Source: a virus
Reading direction: 5' to 3' (one strand)
DNA length: 20,261 bases
Virus record (IMG/VR): IMGVR_UViG_3300009514_001085
Location: 1 to 20,261 of that record
Below, piece after piece: positions 6,511 through 14,110 of this stretch; position 1 is the stretch's first letter; the number at the start of each line of letters is the position of its first letter. The notes beneath the pieces are model-generated. The model had not been told where the DNA came from, made no database searches, and worked only from the letters and a program-made list of their open reading frames with translations. A program made the position numbers and the translations under genes.

Positions 6511-6699
6511 ATGCCAAAAGGTAAATTCATGGATTCAGGATCTGGAATGTGCTCTTACAAGGATAATCCAATGTCTGCAGCGTCTAGAGTAAAACCAGAA
6601 TGCGGTCCAGGAATGAATGCAGATCAGAAAAAAGCTAATAAACTTTTACAACAAGCACAAAAGAAAGATGATTCACTTCGCGGAGTGAGCGGGATGTAA
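6457..6699 (+). CDS. Small Lys/Gly-rich conserved phage protein
   Basis: An 80-residue protein two bases after the portal stop, with AGGAGG (6445-6450) before ATG 6457. The first 18 residues are two copies of MAKGYDKGK, followed by a partial MPKGK, made by a 27-bp tandem repeat in the DNA. The second half (SAASRVKPECGPGMNADQKKANKLLQ, residues about 40-65, then LRGVSGM) is not repetitive and looks structured, with a helix rich in Lys and Gln. The place between portal and scaffold suggests an internal head or assembly protein. I cannot name its function. Three Cys/Gly-containing turns and the basic charge could suit DNA contact, but that is speculation. Confidence 0.7.
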   Translation: MAKGYDKGKMAKGYDKGKMPKGKFMDSGSGMCSYKDNPMSAASRVKPECGPGMNADQKKANKLLQQAQKKDDSLRGVSGM

Positions 6700-6701
6700 T
6701 T

Positions 6702-7088
6702 ATGACGTTAAATCTTTTGAAAGATCCCGTAAGTGGCTTAATGCTCCCATCTAAATTTATAGATGAGAAGGTTGCTTTAAAAAAAGTAATAGATGATTAT
6801 GTGGAAAATGTTACAAGAGAATTTTCATGGATTGATGGTTCATACTTTTTAACACTTCATGCGAAGTTTGATAAGATGAATCCTGAAAATTTTAATATTG
6901 ATCCACCAAAAATAACTAAAAAACTTCCTCCGTTTCTTTCAAATTCATTTGTTTGGTGGATTTGTAATCGTAGAGGAATAAAAGAAGTACTTTGGATGGT
7001 AACTAGAGGGGAAGATAGAAAGTTAAAAGTTGAATTTAATAAAACAGGTGTCGCTTACCTGCAAGCAAAGGGCGCAATGCCAAAGTAA
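6702..7088 (+). CDS. Hypothetical protein between portal and scaffold
   Basis: The 128-residue product starts two bases after the previous stop; GCGGGATG (6689-6696) may be its ribosome binding site. The N-terminus includes DPVSGLMLPSKFIDEKVALKKVIDDYV (helical, residues about 8-34), then FSWIDGSYFLTLHAKFDKMNPENF, a Pro/Lys segment, and FVWWICNRRGIKEVLWMV, a Trp-rich stretch near residues 84-101. The end is basic. No membrane segment or signal peptide is visible. I recognise no family. Being within the head operon and between portal and scaffold, it is probably a virion or assembly component, but the sequence gives no direct proof. Confidence 0.65.
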   Translation: MTLNLLKDPVSGLMLPSKFIDEKVALKKVIDDYVENVTREFSWIDGSYFLTLHAKFDKMNPENFNIDPPKITKKLPPFLSNSFVWWICNRRGIKEVLWMVTRGEDRKLKVEFNKTGVAYLQAKGAMPK

Positions 7089-7120
7089 AGGCGTAAAAAA
7101 TACTTTAAACGGGGAATATT

Positions 7121-7717
7121 ATGGAAAAAGAGGACACCGAACCTCAAGAAATGGCTGAGATTGAAAAAGTTGAAGCTATAGAAGAAGTTGAAAAAGTTGA
7201 AGTGGAAGAACAAATTAAGCAAGTGCCGCTTTCAGCTCTACAAAAAGAGCGTAAAAAGAGGCAAGAAGCAGAATATGAGCTTCAAATTGAAAGACAAAAA
7301 CAAGCACAGCAAACTCAAAATGAAGACCGATCTTATGAGTCGGCAACACAAGAGGATCTTGCTAATTCTCAAAAAGAAGCAATTAGGATAATAGAGGAAC
7401 GCTTTTGGATTAAACAAAATCCTGAAAAGTATGAAAAAGTAAAAGAATATTTACCTGATTTTTTAAAAAAAAGACCTAATCTAGCAACTGCTATAAATGG
7501 TGCAACAAATCGTTATGATGAGGCATACATACTCATGGAAGCATTAACTGCAAAACAGCAGTCTAATTTGAAGGCATCTAATTTACCTAAAAAAGATGCG
7601 CCTAATGGACCTGGCGGTGTTCCAAAAAGTTCATCTCTTAATCAAGCAATAGATGTAATGAGTATGTCAGATAACGAATTTAATGCATGGCGAAAAGAGA
7701 AGCAAAAACGTAGATAG
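7121..7717 (+). CDS. Capsid scaffolding protein (putative)
   Basis: This 198-residue protein lies just upstream of the coat gene, the normal place for a scaffold. Its first 35 residues are very acidic (EVEKVEVEE repeats), followed by VPLSALQKERKKRQEAE, a segment seen in many phage scaffold-like proteins, and a coiled-coil to about residue 70. The middle has FWIKQNPEKYEKVKEYLPDFLKKRP and a helix EAYILMEALTAKQQ. The C-terminus has SMSDNEFNAWRKEKQKRR, a short helix with a strongly basic end; in P22 gp8 a basic C-terminal helix-loop-helix binds the coat protein. It would bring coat subunits together and leave before packaging ends. The call rests on position, composition and these motifs; no protease domain is seen. 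Confidence 0.75.
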   Translation: MEKEDTEPQEMAEIEKVEAIEEVEKVEVEEQIKQVPLSALQKERKKRQEAEYELQIERQKQAQQTQNEDRSYESATQEDLANSQKEAIRIIEERFWIKQNPEKYEKVKEYLPDFLKKRPNLATAINGATNRYDEAYILMEALTAKQQSNLKASNLPKKDAPNGPGGVPKSSSLNQAIDVMSMSDNEFNAWRKEKQKRR

Positions 7718-7731
7718 GCATAGGAGAAATT

Positions 7732-8664
7732 ATGTCAATTACAACTACTACAACTTATGGCTCAATGACAGACCGTTGGGCTCATAGAGCATTATTACAA
7801 CGCTCTAAACCAAGAAACGTTCACAATTTATTTGGTAGAGCATTTACATTGCCCCAAAAGAATAGTGATACGATAGCTTTTCGTAGGCAAGAAAATCTTA
7901 ATTCAGATCCAGTTGTGCTTTCTCAAGATGCAGACCCAGCTCCAGAGCAGATACAAAAGTTTGATGTTAATGTTACAGTACAAGAATTTGGAAAAGTAGT
8001 CCTTTTAGGACGTAAGGTCCTATTAGTTGTTGAAGATGACACAGCCTCTGAAACAGCAGATAACCTTTCTCAATGTATGCATACCATGCTTGACAAGGTT
8101 ACAAGAGACGTTTTTGATTCTAGTGTCCCTCAAATTTCATGTCTTAATGGGGTAAATGGCAATGCTATTACTGAGCTTGCTCAAGAGGATGTAGATAGAG
8201 CAATCCAATATTTAGATGATAATGATACAGAAAAGATGACTCCTGTCATAGAAGGTACTTCGCGTTTTGGCACAGGTCCAGTAGAGGAAGGATTCTGGGT
8301 TACAGCACATGTTAATTTAAAGCCAGATATTCGTTCATTAAATTCCTTTACTCCGACATCTCAATATGGATCCCAAGAGCCTGTTCTTCAGTCAGAATTC
8401 GGTTCAACAAACGAAGCAAGATGGGTGACATCAACTCTTGTGAAAGTTTCATCAGGAAATCCTCCAGTTTATAATAATACATTTATTGGAGCAAATGCCT
8501 ATGGTTATGTAGGACTAGATGAGGTGTCTACAGAAATGATTTTAAAACCGCTTGGATTCAATGATTATTTAAATCGATTCCAAGCTATGGGATTTACAGC
8601 ATGGTTTAATGCTGCTATCCTTGATGATTCTCATATAATAACACTACTTGCAACAAAAGGTTAA
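7732..8664 (+). CDS. Major capsid protein, N4-gp56-like
   Basis: The 310-residue product is preceded by AGGAGAAATT (RBS 7722-7726) and starts a strongly expressed block. Residues 46-130 show the features of N4-gp56 family coat proteins: TIAFRRQENLN (48-57), a loop with DADPAPEQIQKFDVNVTVQEFGK (66-88), then LLGRKVLLVVEDDTASE and a long helix leading to LDKVTRDVF (120-128). This fits the HK97 fold, with the extended loop, the glutamine/glycine strand pair and the spine helix. The C-terminal part has FGTGPVEEGFWVTAHVNLKPDIR and ends at TKG without a cleaved tail. P22 itself uses the much longer gp5 (430 residues), so the head is hybrid compared with P22. It forms the icosahedral shell. Confidence 0.8.
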   Translation: MSITTTTTYGSMTDRWAHRALLQRSKPRNVHNLFGRAFTLPQKNSDTIAFRRQENLNSDPVVLSQDADPAPEQIQKFDVNVTVQEFGKVVLLGRKVLLVVEDDTASETADNLSQCMHTMLDKVTRDVFDSSVPQISCLNGVNGNAITELAQEDVDRAIQYLDDNDTEKMTPVIEGTSRFGTGPVEEGFWVTAHVNLKPDIRSLNSFTPTSQYGSQEPVLQSEFGSTNEARWVTSTLVKVSSGNPPVYNNTFIGANAYGYVGLDEVSTEMILKPLGFNDYLNRFQAMGFTAWFNAAILDDSHIITLLATKG

Positions 8665-8674
8665 GGAGGTTTGA

Positions 8675-9439
8675 ATGTCAGATTTATTTATGGGTCAAAC
8701 AATGACCGAATTTTATACATTTACAACTCCTACGCCGGCTGTTGAAACAGATTTTGTATTTAATTTTGGACCGGATAAAGTAGTATTTAACAATCTCACA
8801 AAATGGGATACGACATCATCTCAGCCAATTTCAATTTGGTGGAGAGATCAAACAACAGCTGCTCATGCATTTCAACAACAAGTCATCGTTGATAACGGAG
8901 TAACAGCTAATAAAAACTTTAGAGATGTAACGTCTGGAGGTTTCACTGTTGCTAATACAGAAGGTGGCCAAGCAACATCTCACGCAACAATATCAGGTGT
9001 AACTGCAGCCGATCCGGTTGTTATTACTCATAGTACTTATACTTTTCAAACAAATCAGATTGTCAGAATAACAGATTTGGGAAATGTAGGGGTTACAGAT
9101 AGAGGAATGGAAGAAATTAACAATAAGAGATTTCTTATTGTAGTTATTAGCCCTACGACTTTTTCTCTAAAAGATGTAATAACTGGGGAACCAATAGATG
9201 GCACTGCATTTACAGCTTACGTAAGCGGGGGAAGAATTTGTCTTGAGACACATGTTTTAACTCTAAATAATCCTCAAGTATCACCATACTCATCGGTTAA
9301 CCCATATCACCCAAATCAATTTGTATATGATCCTATTACATATACATTAACTGTAGGAACATCCGTGTTAAAAGATGCGAGTACTTACAATATTGAAGTA
9401 TATAAATGGGGGCGATATACTGACCTCGGAGTAATTTAA
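8675..9439 (+). CDS. Structural protein with FCCH-like beta domain
   Basis: A 254-residue protein directly after the coat gene, with a strong AAGGAGG before ATG 8675. The first 100 residues look like a beta-rich domain (VFNFGPDKVVFNNLTKWD, then ISIWWRDQ). Residues about 103-190 form a small beta-barrel type module: ATISGVTAADPVVITHSTYTF, IVRITDLG, INNKRFLIVVISPTTFSLKD and YVSGGRICL. This is the pattern that databases label 'ubiquitin-activating E1 FCCH-like' in phage proteins. The last 60 residues end with YNIEVYKWGRY. Place and composition suit a head decoration or head-completion protein. A second copy of the module is the whole next gene. Confidence 0.7.
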   Translation: MSDLFMGQTMTEFYTFTTPTPAVETDFVFNFGPDKVVFNNLTKWDTTSSQPISIWWRDQTTAAHAFQQQVIVDNGVTANKNFRDVTSGGFTVANTEGGQATSHATISGVTAADPVVITHSTYTFQTNQIVRITDLGNVGVTDRGMEEINNKRFLIVVISPTTFSLKDVITGEPIDGTAFTAYVSGGRICLETHVLTLNNPQVSPYSSVNPYHPNQFVYDPITYTLTVGTSVLKDASTYNIEVYKWGRYTDLGVI

Positions 9440-9448
9440 AATAATTTT

Positions 9449-9766
9449 ATGGGACAGATCTCTCATCGAACAGACATTGTTGAAATTTCAAATGCGTTAC
9501 ATTGTTCAATTGTAACGACAGAAGAACATGGATATTCGTCGGGAGATTTTGTCCGTCTTACTAATTTAAATGGAGGAATACCTATTTCTCATGGGGGAGA
9601 CCAGTTAAATAATAACCGTTATAAGATTGTTGTAACAGGTTTAAAAACTTTTTTTTTAAAAGATCCTGTCACAAATGAATATATAAACTCAACAACATTT
9701 CCTCCTTATGTGAGTGGGGGATATTGTAATTTAATAGAACAAAATTTTGTTTATCACGGAGGTTAA
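9449..9766 (+). CDS. Single-domain FCCH-like protein
   Basis: The 105-residue product is almost entirely one beta module that aligns with residues 103-190 of the preceding gene: FVRLTNLNG / IVRITDLGN, LNNNRYKIVV / INNKRFLIVV, TFFLKDPVTNEYI / TFSLKDVITGEPI, and YVSGG in both. It therefore probably arose by duplication of that domain within this block, though the sequences have diverged well. The start at ATG 9449 has no convincing ribosome binding site (the leader is AT-rich), so translation may depend on coupling to the upstream gene, whose stop is ten bases away. The C-terminus ends HGG, overlapping the RBS of the next gene. Role probably structural, on the head or tail surface. Confidence 0.65.
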   Translation: MGQISHRTDIVEISNALHCSIVTTEEHGYSSGDFVRLTNLNGGIPISHGGDQLNNNRYKIVVTGLKTFFLKDPVTNEYINSTTFPPYVSGGYCNLIEQNFVYHGG

Positions 9767-9770
9767 TAAG

Positions 9771-10217
9771 ATGAGTAAAAAAGAAATGAGTGTGATGGAT
9801 GAATCTTTAAAGTCATTAGAAGAAAATAGTGTAACCTCAATTGAAAATATGCCTTTGAATTCTTTAAGAGATTATAGATTGTACAATGAAGCAGCGAGAA
9901 AAGAAAATAAAAAGTTAAAAATTTGTCGTTATCCATGCAAACCATGTCCTGTAGAATTACATCCTACCCAACGCATAAAGTTTGGAAGAGTGGATCAACC
10001 ATCAAATCCTCTTCCTGTATTTGTAAGCAATGATCAGATCCATTTTGATAAAGAACTGATACCGGGACAAATCTATGATCTCCCACAATATATAGTTAAT
10101 TATCTTTCAGAAAAAGGCGATCCTATTTGGGGATGGGTAGATCTTCCTAATGGGGAAAAAGAAACAAGAATTTTAAATAAAAAACCAAGATTTACATTAC
10201 AACCTATATATGGTTAA
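9771..10217 (+). CDS. Hypothetical virion/assembly protein
   Basis: A 148-residue protein. ATG 9771 is chosen because GGAGG (9758-9762) lies at suitable distance; a TTG at 9747 would start inside the previous gene. The first 50 residues are charged and helical (DESLKSLEENSV, then LRDYRLYNEAARKENKKLKI). Then comes CRYPCKPCPVELHP, with three cysteines in eight residues, followed by a beta-looking part: IKFGRVDQPSNPLPVFVSND, then LIPGQIYDLPQYIVNYLSEKG, and a final WGWVDLPNGEKETRI. The Cys cluster alone is too short for a clear zinc site. I do not recognise the family; position between head and adaptor genes suggests a head-completion or neck role. Confidence 0.65.
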   Translation: MSKKEMSVMDESLKSLEENSVTSIENMPLNSLRDYRLYNEAARKENKKLKICRYPCKPCPVELHPTQRIKFGRVDQPSNPLPVFVSNDQIHFDKELIPGQIYDLPQYIVNYLSEKGDPIWGWVDLPNGEKETRILNKKPRFTLQPIYG

Positions 10218-10219
10218 AA

Positions 10220-10954
10220 ATGGCATCTAATCCTAGATTTGTTAACAACGTTATTACAATCATGAGGACTGGATTAGGTCGAAGAAATGAAAATGATCCT
10301 GATTCTAGTGATGAAACATTAATAAGTTATCTTAATGATTTTGTTTCATTGACTATGTCTGATGATGTAAAACTTTTTGAACAATTTGGTACCCTTAGTT
10401 TCACAATTGATGAAACGAATACATCAGGAGTTTATACATTTAATGATATTGGGTCAGACACAGATTTTGTTAATATTTCTCAAGAGGCATACATATCTTT
10501 AAAAGATCCAGAGAATAAGTCTGTTTCGTGGAATCAACTGCCAATATATCAAGATCCGGGTGAATTCTTTGCTATATGGGGGATAAATAATGATGAAATC
10601 CTTATTCCTGGATATCCGACTACTGTATTATATTATGGGAAAGAGTTTACATTTAGGACAATACCTGAAACTTCTTATATAGTAAAATTTTATGGGTACA
10701 AGCAAAATAAGAATTACTTTAATACTATAAATCCTGACACGGGAGAGGAAATTGATCCAATAAACCAAGAGTTGCAATTTAACTATTGGCTTAGATATCT
10801 AGCCTATGGAGCAATGTTAAACTATGCGATGGATTACAGATATGAAGATAATGCGTTAGCTAAAATAAAAATAGGATATTCTCGTGAAAGAAAACTCATG
10901 TTAACACATACGCATAATCAAATAAAATTAAATCGAAGTTATCCCAGGTTCTAG
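10220..10954 (+). CDS. Head-to-tail adaptor protein (putative)
   Basis: A 244-residue product two bases after the upstream stop. The N-terminus reads NNVITIMRTGLGRRN, then DSSDETLISYLNDFV: a helix with an Arg-rich turn, a charged loop, and a helix ending 'LISYLNDF'. This is the arrangement of adaptor proteins that bind under the portal (SU10-type adaptors, P22 gp4, T7 gp11). The middle is beta-rich (LFEQFGTLSFTIDE, PTTVLYYGKEFTFRTIP), and the C-terminal part is helical again (QELQFNYWLRYLAYGAMLNYAMDYR), ending in basic residues. It should form the ring connecting portal and nozzle. P22 gp4 is smaller (166 residues) and has a peptidoglycan-hydrolase activity, for which I see no motif here. Confidence is moderate. 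Confidence 0.6.
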   Translation: MASNPRFVNNVITIMRTGLGRRNENDPDSSDETLISYLNDFVSLTMSDDVKLFEQFGTLSFTIDETNTSGVYTFNDIGSDTDFVNISQEAYISLKDPENKSVSWNQLPIYQDPGEFFAIWGINNDEILIPGYPTTVLYYGKEFTFRTIPETSYIVKFYGYKQNKNYFNTINPDTGEEIDPINQELQFNYWLRYLAYGAMLNYAMDYRYEDNALAKIKIGYSRERKLMLTHTHNQIKLNRSYPRF

Positions 10955-10983
10955 TTGCGTAAATTTTAAAAAAAGGAGAATAA

Positions 10984-11205
10984 ATGATGATTAATGGAAG
11001 AAAAGTAAAAGGCGTTGACTACGCAGCAGATGATGAAATATATGAAAAAAAAATGTTGAAGAAGAATAGAAAGGGTATGAAAACAGCGGGTATGGCCGAG
11101 GAGTTAAAGCTTTCATCTAAAGAGATGGGATATTCGAAAATGCCTCAATTAAAAGGACAGAAAAAAAACATGAAACCGATTCAAGGTAAGAACAAGGTAT
11201 ATTGA
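10984..11205 (+). CDS. Small basic protein, Lys/Met-rich
   Basis: A 73-residue product with a good AAGGAG upstream; either of two adjacent ATGs (10984, 10987) could serve. More than a quarter of residues are Lys, in groups such as EKKMLKKNRKGMK and LKGQKKNMKPIQGKNK, with little hydrophobic content, so it is probably disordered alone and binds DNA or an acidic protein. There is no recognisable domain. A faint likeness in composition to the Lys/Gly-rich protein at 6457-6699 (both have KGMK/KGKM-like stretches) may mean both accompany DNA in the head. This is inference from composition. Confidence 0.6.
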   Translation: MMINGRKVKGVDYAADDEIYEKKMLKKNRKGMKTAGMAEELKLSSKEMGYSKMPQLKGQKKNMKPIQGKNKVY

Positions 11206-11232
11206 TTGAAAGAGAAAAAAGGAAGGTAAAAA

Positions 11233-11910
11233 ATGCCTTGGAATTCGACATGGCCTGTAGGCAACATTTCTGTTAAAGGTAACAAAACCCCAGGGCAGCA
11301 GAATACAACTTATATTGAATTTACTATGGGTAAACAGGCTGTAGGATCACAACCTCCTGCAATTTCGCGTGTAAATGATCATTTTTGGAATGTAGGGAGC
11401 AATGAAGATGGAAGACATAGATTTATCCAATCTCCTGGATTTACTTCTACTACAGGTGTTGCCCCTAATAATAAGAACCCAGTTCTCGGAACTGGTATGA
11501 ATGGGGCATATTATTTACGGTTAGTAAATTCTTCCGTAGGGCGTCATGAATGGTTTGCAAGGAATGCCCAAGGGATATTTCAAGCTACTCCTTGTTATAT
11601 TACAGGAACAGTTTCAGTTCCTGGATCAGGAACGGCAATTGTAAGCGCAGTACCAGAAAATGTTTATGGTGAAATATTTGTATTTAAAACACCAGAAACT
11701 GGAAGTTTAACCTTTGCAGTAGGATATTTTAAAAGTACTACAGCGGTAAACTGTAATGTTGTCAAGATGGCCGCAGTTAGTGGAAGTTCAGACTTGGTAC
11801 CTGTTAGATTTAGTGGAAGTGGTCTAAATATATTAATTGCAAAAGGTGATGGAACTGCTGGAACATGGGAATATCGAATTACATATCGAGCTCATAACGC
11901 AGATGGTTAA
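11233..11910 (+). CDS. Beta-rich structural protein (tail/neck)
   Basis: This 225-residue product starts with MPWNSTWPVGNISVKGNKTP and continues with NTTYIEFTMGKQAVGS, DHFWNVGSNEDGRHRFIQSPGF and TGMNGAYYLRLV. It is rich in Gly, Ser, Thr, Asn and aromatic residues and low in Lys, with no membrane segment, typical of a beta-sandwich virion surface protein. The second half (ITGTVSVPGSGTAIVSAVPE, then LTFAVGYFKSTTAV) looks like repeated beta hairpins. The RBS is GGAAGG (11220-11225). Lying between adaptor and nozzle genes, it may be a decoration or tail-accessory protein. It is the kind of sequence often annotated only as hypothetical in podovirus genomes. No enzymatic motif is visible. Confidence 0.6.
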   Translation: MPWNSTWPVGNISVKGNKTPGQQNTTYIEFTMGKQAVGSQPPAISRVNDHFWNVGSNEDGRHRFIQSPGFTSTTGVAPNNKNPVLGTGMNGAYYLRLVNSSVGRHEWFARNAQGIFQATPCYITGTVSVPGSGTAIVSAVPENVYGEIFVFKTPETGSLTFAVGYFKSTTAVNCNVVKMAAVSGSSDLVPVRFSGSGLNILIAKGDGTAGTWEYRITYRAHNADG

Positions 11911-11913
11911 ATA

Positions 11914-13842
11914 ATGGAAGTTTATGAGATTACTGGTTATCAAACAGGAGTTTCTGAGGCAGGTGTTAATTATTTGCAGCCAGGAGATTCATTTCAAAGA
12001 ATTGTAAATGGCTACATATATAGACAGGTATTACAGTCAAGGCATGGAGCAGGATTTTTTGCTCCCCGTTTAGCTGGCAAAGATAGAATACTTGGAATCT
12101 TTGAATATACGTTGCCAACGGGAGGTACAGATTTATTAGTTGCTGATAGAAATTTCTTATACAAGTTTAATACGACAACAAAAGTTTTTGATCAACTGCC
12201 TTTTGGTGGCAGTATGGCAGCTTATTTAGGGTTTGGTATTGGAGCTAATGACGAATACATCTCTGGAACTTCATATTCAACAGCAACAAATTCACAAAGA
12301 TTTATATTTACTGGTGTAGGGATAACCCCAAATGCAAATTCTTCTACTATCTTTTTTTATGATGGAATAAGCATAAAAGATTTTACAAACGTTGGCGATA
12401 ATCCAAATTATTCACCACCAATAGACCCAATTACACAAGCTGCAGGAACATTAGATCGTGCTGAATTTGTGATTTATTTTGGTGAGAGATTAAATTTTTT
12501 GATCCCAACAATTAGTGGGACTCCCTATGAGCAAGGGATGTTATATTCTGGAATAAGATCAGGAACAGGAAATGGAGATAAATTCAACGCATCAGGGTCA
12601 GGTTTATTACAAGCGGATACATATGAAGTCATAACAGGGCTTTCTCAATTGGGTCAAATTCTTATTTTAAATTTTAATCGTTCTAATTGGGCTATTGAAA
12701 AGACAAGAGATGCATTTAATCCATACTTTATAAGAAAAGTTCCTTCTGTTATCGGGACAAATGCAAAATTTTCTGCTCAACAATGGGATGATAATGTTAG
12801 ATCAATTGGAAAAACTGGCATAATCAGTACAGATGGTCGTGAATCTTTAAGAGTGGATAATAAAATTCCATATTTTACTGCAAATGAAATAGATCAGACA
12901 AATTTTAATTTAACTTATGGTGGATTTGATAGAACAACAAACCAATTTCTTTGGTCATATAAAATTTCTGAAAGTGATAGTGACACACAAAACAGTGTTC
13001 TTTCCAGTAATTATGAAGAGAATTCTTGGTCAACATATGACTGGAGATTTAGTGTTTTTGGCCAAACGGATATAGGAAATAATCTTACCTGGGATCAAAT
13101 AGATCAGACAGCTGGAAATTCATCTTGGAAAAGATGGGATAAAACTGAGGAATTATGGGACGGGGTAGGATTAACTGCTGCTGTGCAAAAAACATTAGCT
13201 GGTGATAATTTAGGTTTTGTGTATGAATTAAATCAAGATTTTGATGATTATTTTACAGATATTTCAAATATCACTAAGGCAGCAAATGCAGTTCTTACTG
13301 TAGATGCAAGTGCTTTCAAAGCAGGGGACTTAGTTTCTATAGAAAGTGTAGAAGGGATGACCCAAATAAATAATTTTTATCCGGATGATGAAGAGCTAAA
13401 TATAGGATTTGTACCGTGGCTAGTTTTAGATGCAACACCTACAAGTGTCACATTGGATGTTGATTCAACATTATTCAGTTCCTATACCTTGAACACGGGC
13501 ACAATTTCAAAGATCATTTCTTTTGAGGCAGAAACAATTCCATTTAATCCATTTAGATCTCAAGGAAGAAGATGTTATGTATCTCATGTTGAATTTCTTA
13601 TTGATACCAATGGAGGCAGTCTACGTGTCGATGTGTATGATGATGAGCATGAAACCCCTTTTAAACAGGATATATTATGCATGCCTAAATCCTCTACAAA
13701 AGCAAGAGAATGGATCAATATGACTGTCGATCAAGAATCTAATTTTATAACTTTTGTACTGAAGCAACAAAGTCCATCAGTACAATTAAGACTTACAAGC
13801 ATGCGAATTCATTGTGAACCAGGAGGGCTGACAAGTGGCTAG
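11914..13842 (+). CDS. Tail nozzle / DNA-stabilisation protein (P22 gp10-like, putative)
   Basis: A 642-residue protein, following the previous stop by three bases. Residues 1-440 contain repeated beta-blade-like units with aromatic and Gly residues (QRIVNGYIYRQVLQSRHGAG, then LLVADRNFLYKFNTTTKVF, then WDDNVRSIGKTGIISTDGRE, and FLWSYKISESDSD), as expected for the propeller of nozzle proteins such as P22 gp10 (472 residues) or T7 gp12. Residues about 449-535 form an FCCH-like insert (ITKAANAVLTVDAS, GDLVSIESVEGM, SVTLDVDS), related in pattern to the modules at 8675 and 9449. The last 100 residues (GRRCYVSHVEFLIDTNGGSL, then VDVYDDEHETPF) look like a C-terminal beta-sandwich. The role would be to close the tail tube and retain DNA. 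Position after the adaptor supports this. Confidence 0.65.
   Translation: MEVYEITGYQTGVSEAGVNYLQPGDSFQRIVNGYIYRQVLQSRHGAGFFAPRLAGKDRILGIFEYTLPTGGTDLLVADRNFLYKFNTTTKVFDQLPFGGSMAAYLGFGIGANDEYISGTSYSTATNSQRFIFTGVGITPNANSSTIFFYDGISIKDFTNVGDNPNYSPPIDPITQAAGTLDRAEFVIYFGERLNFLIPTISGTPYEQGMLYSGIRSGTGNGDKFNASGSGLLQADTYEVITGLSQLGQILILNFNRSNWAIEKTRDAFNPYFIRKVPSVIGTNAKFSAQQWDDNVRSIGKTGIISTDGRESLRVDNKIPYFTANEIDQTNFNLTYGGFDRTTNQFLWSYKISESDSDTQNSVLSSNYEENSWSTYDWRFSVFGQTDIGNNLTWDQIDQTAGNSSWKRWDKTEELWDGVGLTAAVQKTLAGDNLGFVYELNQDFDDYFTDISNITKAANAVLTVDASAFKAGDLVSIESVEGMTQINNFYPDDEELNIGFVPWLVLDATPTSVTLDVDSTLFSSYTLNTGTISKIISFEAETIPFNPFRSQGRRCYVSHVEFLIDTNGGSLRVDVYDDEHETPFKQDILCMPKSSTKAREWINMTVDQESNFITFVLKQQSPSVQLRLTSMRIHCEPGGLTSG
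13821..13827 (+). promoter_or_regulatory. Strong ribosome binding site selecting a GTG start
   Basis: AGGAGGG lies inside the end of the nozzle-like gene, seven bases before GTG 13835. This decides the GTG start of the next gene and an 8-base overlap; no ATG is suitably placed in that frame. Confidence 0.75.
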
Positions 13843-14101
13843 AGTGAATGAAACATTTGGATTTGGAAACTTGGAAGACATACAAATAAAGGAATTAATG
13901 ATTCTTTTAGAAAGAATGTATACAGATTTAGCAATTGCCATAAATAGAAAACCGGATTTTTACGAGAGAAAAATAGACGGACAAACCTCTGATACATTTT
14001 TATCTCAAGGTTCTATCAATATAAATACGACGACGAATAAAGTAGAGATGCTGACTAATCATGATACAGCAACGACAGTTACTTGGACTAAATTAAGTTA
14101 G
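13835..14101 (+). CDS. Small conserved tail-region protein
   Basis: An 88-residue product beginning at GTG 13835, overlapping the preceding gene by eight bases. The first 36 residues are helical (ELMILLERMYTDLAIAINRKP); the rest looks like beta hairpins with Thr-rich turns (DTFLSQGSININTTTNKVEML, then TATTVTWTKL). Short proteins of this form follow the nozzle gene in several podovirus-like genomes, from memory, but I know no established function. It could assist tail-needle or plug assembly: P22 has gp26 and gp14 at this point, both larger. No similarity to the trimeric coiled-coil needle gp26 is visible, so a needle is not identified in the window. Confidence 0.65.
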   Translation: MARVNETFGFGNLEDIQIKELMILLERMYTDLAIAINRKPDFYERKIDGQTSDTFLSQGSININTTTNKVEMLTNHDTATTVTWTKLS

Positions 14102-14110
14102 GAGAAATAT

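Noticed and set aside
7188-7391. Lys-rich 67-codon frame in the scaffold gene
   Set aside because: A +1 frame shadow of the acidic and coiled-coil part of the scaffold; composition is what A-rich codons give in another frame.
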